Part shown: piece after piece, positions 6,130-9,529 of the stretch | Layout of the letters: every line of letters begins with the position of its first letter | How positions within the stretch are numbered: the first letter of the stretch is position 1 | From: an uncultured Eubacteriales bacterium | GTDB taxonomy: Bacteria > Bacillota > Clostridia > Lachnospirales > Anaerotignaceae | Direction: 5' to 3' | Length of the DNA: 9,529 nucleotides | NCBI GenBank assembly: GCA_934256695.1 | Contig: CAKQPE010000073.1 | Span: 1 to 9,529, forward strand | Position numbers and translations under genes: made by a program | The notes under the pieces: generated by a model | Seen by the model: the letters and a program-made list of their open reading frames with translations, nothing else | Database searches by the model: none | Told to the model about the DNA's origin: nothing

Positions 6130-6855
6130 ATGAGCGTTATTTCAATGAAACAGTTATTAGAAGCAGGTGTTCATTTTGGACATCAGACAAGAAGATGGAA
6201 CCCTAAAATGGCTCCTTATATCTTCGCAGAAAGAAACGGTATCTACATCATCGACCTTCAGAAAACAGTTAAGAAGGTAGACGAGGCTTATTTCGCAGTT
6301 TCCGATATTATCGCTAACGGCGGCGAAATCCTTTTCGTAGGTACAAAGAAACAGGCTCAGGATTCTATCAAAGAAGAAGCTGAAAGATGCGGTATGTACT
6401 ACGTAAACCAGAGATGGTTAGGCGGTATGCTTACTAACTTCACAACAATCAAAACAAGAATCGCAAGACTTAACGAGCTTGAAAAAATGCAGGAAGAAGG
6501 TACTTTTGAATTACTTCCAAAGAAAGAAGTAGCTAACCTTCTTAACGAAATGGAAAAACTTCAGAAAAACATCGGCGGTATCAAAGAAATGACAAAAATT
6601 CCTGATGTTATGTTCGTAGTAGACCCTCGTAAAGAAAAAATCGCTATTCAGGAAGCTCACATTCTCGGTATCCCTGTTGTAGCTATCGTAGATACAAACT
6701 GTGATCCTGAAGAAGTTGATTACGTAATCCCTGGTAACGATGACGCTATCCGTGCAGTAAAACTTATTGCAGGCAAGATTGCTGATGCTGTTATCGAAGC
6801 TAAGCAGGGCGAGCAGGAAGTTACTTCAACAGAAGAAGCTGCAGATGCTGAATAA
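6130..6855 (+). CDS. rpsB: 30S ribosomal protein S2
   Basis: Component of the small ribosomal subunit, among the last proteins to join it, located on the back of the 30S between head and body. The 241-aa product is typical in length. Signature stretches are GVHFGHQTRRWNPKM (13-27), IYIIDLQKT (38-46), ILFVGTKKQA (67-76), VNQRWLGGMLTNF (92-104) and the PDVMFVVDP and GIPVVAIVDTN strands. A central coiled-coil-like helical arm (about 105-155) and an acidic C-terminal tail are visible. AGGAGG (6117-6122) lies 7 bases before ATG. Isoleucine is written mainly ATC/ATT rather than ATA, unlike dprA and topA, which suggests selection for high expression. It is followed by a hairpin with a T-run and then tsf, the classic gene pair. 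Confidence 0.99.
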   Translation: MSVISMKQLLEAGVHFGHQTRRWNPKMAPYIFAERNGIYIIDLQKTVKKVDEAYFAVSDIIANGGEILFVGTKKQAQDSIKEEAERCGMYYVNQRWLGGMLTNFTTIKTRIARLNELEKMQEEGTFELLPKKEVANLLNEMEKLQKNIGGIKEMTKIPDVMFVVDPRKEKIAIQEAHILGIPVVAIVDTNCDPEEVDYVIPGNDDAIRAVKLIAGKIADAVIEAKQGEQEVTSTEEAADAE

Positions 6856-6868
6856 TTAATGATTTTAG

Positions 6869-6902
6869 GCTTCAGCCGAGCCGCTTTGGCTGAAGCTTTT
6901 TT
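6869..6902 (+). terminator. Terminator or attenuator between rpsB and tsf
   Basis: GCTTCAGCC (6869-6877) pairs perfectly with GGCTGAAGC (6888-6896) and is followed by six Ts (6897-6902). It lies 13 bases after the rpsB stop. It probably terminates much of the rpsB RNA, setting the S2 to EF-Ts ratio, with the rest from read-through or from the tsf promoter. Confidence 0.85.
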
Positions 6903-6910
6903 AAGCAAAT

Positions 6911-6940
6911 TTTACAGTTCTTAAAAGAGAACTATATATT
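6911..6940 (+). promoter_or_regulatory. Candidate tsf promoter with an inverted repeat in the spacer
   Basis: TTTACA (6911-6916), 18 bases, TATATT (6935-6940); a 16-base spacing to TATATA (6933-6938) is also possible. AGTTCT (6916-6921) and AGAACT (6928-6933) are perfect inverted copies around TAAAAG and fill the spacer. They could be an operator or, in RNA reading through from rpsB, a small hairpin. Confidence 0.5.
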
Positions 6941-6976
6941 TACTGTTTTTATAATTTTCTAAGGAGGAAATTGAAA

Positions 6977-7909
6977 ATGGCTATTACTGCTGCAATGGTA
7001 AAAGAATTAAGAGAAACAACAGGCGTTGGTATGCTTGATTGTAAAAAAGCACTTGCTGAAACAAACGGCGATATGGAAAAAGCTGTTGAATATTTAAGAG
7101 AAAAAGGTCTTGCTGCTTCTGCTAAAAAAGCAGGCCGTATTGCTGCCGAAGGTATTGTTTATGCTTTCATTCCACCATGCAATACAAAGGGTGTTCTTGT
7201 AGAAGTTAACTCAGAAACAGATTTCGTTGCTAAGAACGCTATATTCAGAGAATATGTTGATCAGGTTGCAAAACAGGCTCTCGGCTCAGAAGCTGCTGAC
7301 ATCGACGCTTTCCTTGCTGAAAAATGGGAACTTGATCCATCTTTAACAGTTGCTGATGCACTCAGCCAGAAGGTTGCTGTTATCGGTGAAAACCTTAAAA
7401 TCAGACGTTTTGAAAAATTTATCAAAGAAGGTTCAGGCAGACTTGTATCTTATATCCACGGCGGCGGAAGAATCGGCGTTCTTGTAGAGCTTGCTTGCGA
7501 TAACGATTCAGACGAACTTGAAGAACTCGGAAAGAACCTTGCTATGCAGATAGCAGCTCTTAACCCTAAGTTCATCGCTGACGAAAATGTTCCTCAGGAA
7601 TTTATCGACCACGAAATGGAAATTCTTGTTAAACAGGCTCAGGAAGACCCTAAGAATGCTAACAAACCTGCTAACATTCTTGAAAAGATGGTTACAGGCA
7701 GACTTAAAAAAGAACTTAAAGAATTCTGTCTCCTTGATCAGGCTTATGTAAAAGACGGTGACATGACTGTTAAGCAGTACATTGACTCTGTTGCTAAGAC
7801 AGTAGGAGCTCCTATCAAGCTTACACGTTTCGTTCGTTACGAAACAGGCGAAGGTCTTGCTAAGAAAGAAGAAAACTTTGCAGAAGAAGTTGCTAAGGCA
7901 GCTAAATAA
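6977..7909 (+). CDS. tsf: Translation elongation factor Ts
   Basis: Guanine nucleotide exchange factor that releases GDP from EF-Tu in the cytoplasm. The 310-aa product starts with the standard MAITAAMVKELRETTGVGML. A UBA-like N-terminal domain (about 1-55) includes CKKALAETNGDMEKAVEYLR. The EF-Tu-contact motif TDFVAKN follows at 81-87, then two EF-Ts core repeats and GGGRIGVLVEL (about 155-166). ATG 6977 is chosen because AAGGAGG (6961-6967) is 9 bases upstream and the canonical N-terminus begins there; a TTG at 6971 is only 3 bases from the site. Base use resembles rpsB. pyrH and frr, which commonly follow tsf in other Firmicutes, are absent; a terminator follows instead. Confidence 0.99.
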   Translation: MAITAAMVKELRETTGVGMLDCKKALAETNGDMEKAVEYLREKGLAASAKKAGRIAAEGIVYAFIPPCNTKGVLVEVNSETDFVAKNAIFREYVDQVAKQALGSEAADIDAFLAEKWELDPSLTVADALSQKVAVIGENLKIRRFEKFIKEGSGRLVSYIHGGGRIGVLVELACDNDSDELEELGKNLAMQIAALNPKFIADENVPQEFIDHEMEILVKQAQEDPKNANKPANILEKMVTGRLKKELKEFCLLDQAYVKDGDMTVKQYIDSVAKTVGAPIKLTRFVRYETGEGLAKKEENFAEEVAKAAK

Positions 7910-7939
7910 TTAAATTATAAACTGATTTAGGTGCATATG

Positions 7940-7975
7940 CCGGAAAATCTTTGCAAAAGGATTTTCCGGTTTTTT
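7940..7975 (+). terminator. Intrinsic terminator of tsf
   Basis: CCGGAAAATC (7940-7949) pairs perfectly with GATTTTCCGG (7960-7969), loop of 10 bases, followed by six Ts (7970-7975). This closes the rpsB-tsf unit. Confidence 0.95.
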
Positions 7976-8013
7976 GTTGCATTGATTTTAGAGGTAAATT
8001 TTCTGCCTTTGTC

Positions 8014-8042
8014 TTGAAATAAATCATTCTTTATTATACAAT
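8014..8042 (+). promoter_or_regulatory. Sigma-A-type promoter for the second lipoprotein
   Basis: TTGAAA (8014-8019), exactly 17 bases, TACAAT (8037-8042): five of six consensus bases in each box. RNA would start near 8049, about 40 bases before the gene. It probably also drives the ABC-F gene downstream. Confidence 0.75.
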
Positions 8043-8090
8043 ATTTATTTAGCGAAAGATAACAGCTTTTTATTTGTCAGGAGGGTATAT

Positions 8091-9080
8091 ATGACTTTAA
8101 AAAAATATGCATTGGCAGTCTGTGTTATGGCATCGGCACTTTCATTTACTGCCTGTTCAAAGGATAATGCTTCATCATCAGCTTCCCAGTCAATAGAAAT
8201 ATCGGCAGACAGTTTCAGCAGTGAAAATATAATTGCAACGGCAACTGAAAGAAACTTAAATCAGAAAAGTGCAAAAGCAAAAATGGTTTCGGATTTCAGT
8301 TTTAAAAATTATGATGGAAAAGATTCAAGTGCGGCTGTTGAAACAAACATAACTGCCGTTACAAAGCCTGTATTTAAACATATAACAATGAATGTAACCC
8401 AGAATGGAGATCTGTATTCCACATCTGAGTTTTATACAGATGAAAATGATAAGGGCGAAAAGACTCTTTACATTGATTACGGTGATAAGTGGTATCAGAT
8501 GCCTGTAAGTGATGAAGAACTGTTTTCAATACTGGGTCAGTATGATGTAAGAGAGGTTTTGAATATACTGCTTTCAAACATAAGTGATGTTACGGTAGGT
8601 GAAACAGAGGACATAAACGGAACAAATGCATATAAGGTAGACGGTATTGTTAAATCTGATGTTGTTCCGGATGTTATTATAAATTCCGGTGTGTTTGTTG
8701 CAAACGGACTTACAAACCTTTATACACAGTATTTTGAAGGTGTTGAGGATATGCCTGTAACACTTTATATCGACAGCAAAACAGGTGATGTTGTTAAATT
8801 CAGCTTTGATGCAGGCAATGCATTCCAGGTAGTGTCAGACTATGCATATAACCTTACAAAGGATATGGACGAGTACAAGGACAGCCAGAGACTTGTTGTA
8901 AATGCTTATAAAGTTGGCGGAGATATTTATGACATAGACAGTACAGAAAAGACAGAAATACCTGACGAAGTTAAAAACGGTGAGGTTCTTCCTTCTATTT
9001 CGGAGGAGATGGAAGCTCAGCAGAAGGCACAGCAGGAAACAACATCTTCATCTGCCGCTTCAACCTCGGCTGCACAGTAA
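8091..9080 (+). CDS. Predicted lipoprotein, possibly LolA/LppX-like fold, function unknown
   Basis: A 329-aa secreted lipoprotein. The signal peptide (residues 1-21) ends at the lipobox FTAC with Cys22, followed by a short Ser-rich tether (about 26-45). The body (about 48-285) alternates strands with short helices: an early helix ATERNLNQKSAKAK, strands such as KTLYIDYGDKWYQMP (124-138), a helix rich in leucines (143-165), NGTNAYKVDG (176-185), then MPVTLYIDSKTGDVVKFSFD (221-240). This order (helix, long antiparallel strands, an amphipathic helix, and a strand pair carrying a D-x-x-T-G-D-V turn) recalls LolA/LppX-like or DUF6612-type lipoproteins, but that is an impression without a search. 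The tail (305-329) is Gln then Ser/Ala-rich. AGGAGGG (8079-8085) precedes the ATG. No terminator separates it from the ABC-F gene, 43 bases on. Confidence 0.85.
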   Translation: MTLKKYALAVCVMASALSFTACSKDNASSSASQSIEISADSFSSENIIATATERNLNQKSAKAKMVSDFSFKNYDGKDSSAAVETNITAVTKPVFKHITMNVTQNGDLYSTSEFYTDENDKGEKTLYIDYGDKWYQMPVSDEELFSILGQYDVREVLNILLSNISDVTVGETEDINGTNAYKVDGIVKSDVVPDVIINSGVFVANGLTNLYTQYFEGVEDMPVTLYIDSKTGDVVKFSFDAGNAFQVVSDYAYNLTKDMDEYKDSQRLVVNAYKVGGDIYDIDSTEKTEIPDEVKNGEVLPSISEEMEAQQKAQQETTSSSAASTSAAQ

Positions 9081-9123
9081 AAAATAAATTTTAGAATATA
9101 TATTTTGGAGAGATATAAAAATT

Positions 9124-9529
9124 ATGATTAGTGTTAATAATGTTACACTCCAGTACGGAGGCAGGGTACTTTTTAAAGATGTATACGCAACATTTACACC
9201 GGGCAACTGCTACGGTGTTATCGGTGCAAACGGTGCGGGAAAATCCACATTTCTTAAAATACTTTCCGGCCAGATTGAGCCTAACAAGGGTGAGGTTGTA
9301 ATTGCACCCGGAAAGAGACTTGCCGTACTTAAACAGGATCACTTTGAATTTGATGATTTTGATGTAATGACAACTGTTTTATACGGTCACAAGAGACTTT
9401 ACGATATAATAAAAGAAAAGGAGGCTCTTTACAGCAAGCCTGATTTTTCGGACGAGGACGGCATAAAGGTTTCCGAGCTTGAAGGCGAGTTTGCGGAGCT
9501 TGACGGCTGGTCGGCGGAATCAAATGCGG
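9124..9529 (+). CDS. ABC-F family ATPase (YkpA/YbiT-like), N-terminal part only
   Basis: Soluble ATPase of the ABC-F group, whose members bind the ribosomal E site and help stalled or early-elongating ribosomes; some give antibiotic resistance. The frame stays open for 135 codons to the window edge, against about 530 aa for the full protein. Visible are MISVNNVTLQYGGRVLF, Walker A GANGAGKST (34-42), and the Q-loop glutamine Gln71 in LKQDH. TVLYGHKRLYDIIKEKEALY and the following FSDEDGIKVSELEGEFAELDGW stretch are typical of the YkpA/YbiT branch rather than of drug-resistance ABC-F proteins. The signature motif, Walker B, linker and second ATPase domain lie beyond the window. There are no membrane segments, as expected. 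The ribosome binding site GGAGAG (9107-9112) is 11 bases from ATG, rather far. It probably shares a transcript with the upstream lipoprotein. Confidence 0.93.
   Translation, partial: MISVNNVTLQYGGRVLFKDVYATFTPGNCYGVIGANGAGKSTFLKILSGQIEPNKGEVVIAPGKRLAVLKQDHFEFDDFDVMTTVLYGHKRLYDIIKEKEALYSKPDFSDEDGIKVSELEGEFAELDGWSAESNA

Noticed and set aside
6971..6976. TTG at 6971 as start of tsf
   Set aside because: Only 3 bases from AAGGAGG, and the canonical EF-Ts N-terminus MAITAAMV begins at the ATG at 6977.
9091..9523. Minus-strand open frames opposite the ABC-F gene
   Set aside because: The plus frame has Walker A and the family's order of motifs; the minus frames have no initiation signals or recognisable domains.
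1..9529. CRISPR array, insertion sequence, phage genes, toxin-antitoxin pair
   Set aside because: No regularly spaced repeats, transposase or integrase motifs, terminal inverted repeats, or paired small genes were found.

Overview
This is a low-GC, AT-rich Gram-positive chromosome segment. The likely source is an anaerobic Clostridia/Eubacteriales species, perhaps of gut origin (inference). Support comes from strong AGGAGG ribosome binding sites, AT-rich sigma-A-type promoters, two lipoproteins with Ser-rich tethers, an ECF-type vitamin transporter S component, and a dprA-topA pair followed by rpsB-tsf. I see no mobile elements, CRISPR arrays, tRNAs or rRNAs.

Left region (1-2432): a minus-strand brnQ, cut by the window edge and starting with TTG at 884, reads away from a plus-strand RibU-like ECF S component (1125-1793). 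A small Ser/Asp-rich lipoprotein (1935-2378) follows. It has its own extended -10 promoter covered by a perfect dyad, a hairpin just before its ribosome binding site, and a long hairpin after its stop.

Centre (2433-6001): dprA and topA form a two-gene operon with a 15-base gap and one promoter (2600-2628). It ends at a strong terminator (5959-6001). DprA loads RecA on incoming single strands and TopA relaxes negative supercoils.

Translation block (5992-7975): rpsB (ribosomal protein S2) and tsf (EF-Ts). The rpsB promoter overlaps the topA terminator, and a folded leader of about 100 nt with a possible pseudoknot precedes rpsB. A hairpin with a T-run separates rpsB from tsf. tsf also has a candidate promoter whose spacer holds an inverted repeat. 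A strong terminator follows tsf.

Right region (7976-9529): a 329-aa lipoprotein with its own promoter, then the start of an ABC-F ATPase of the YkpA/YbiT type, probably co-transcribed and cut by the window edge.

Most of the window is core housekeeping. I found no convincing new multi-gene system. The items most worth a second look are regulatory: the rpsB leader, the two operator-like dyads, and an unexplained G/C-richer patch in the brnQ/ribU gap. The two lipoproteins of unknown function and the broken synteny after topA and tsf are also worth checking.
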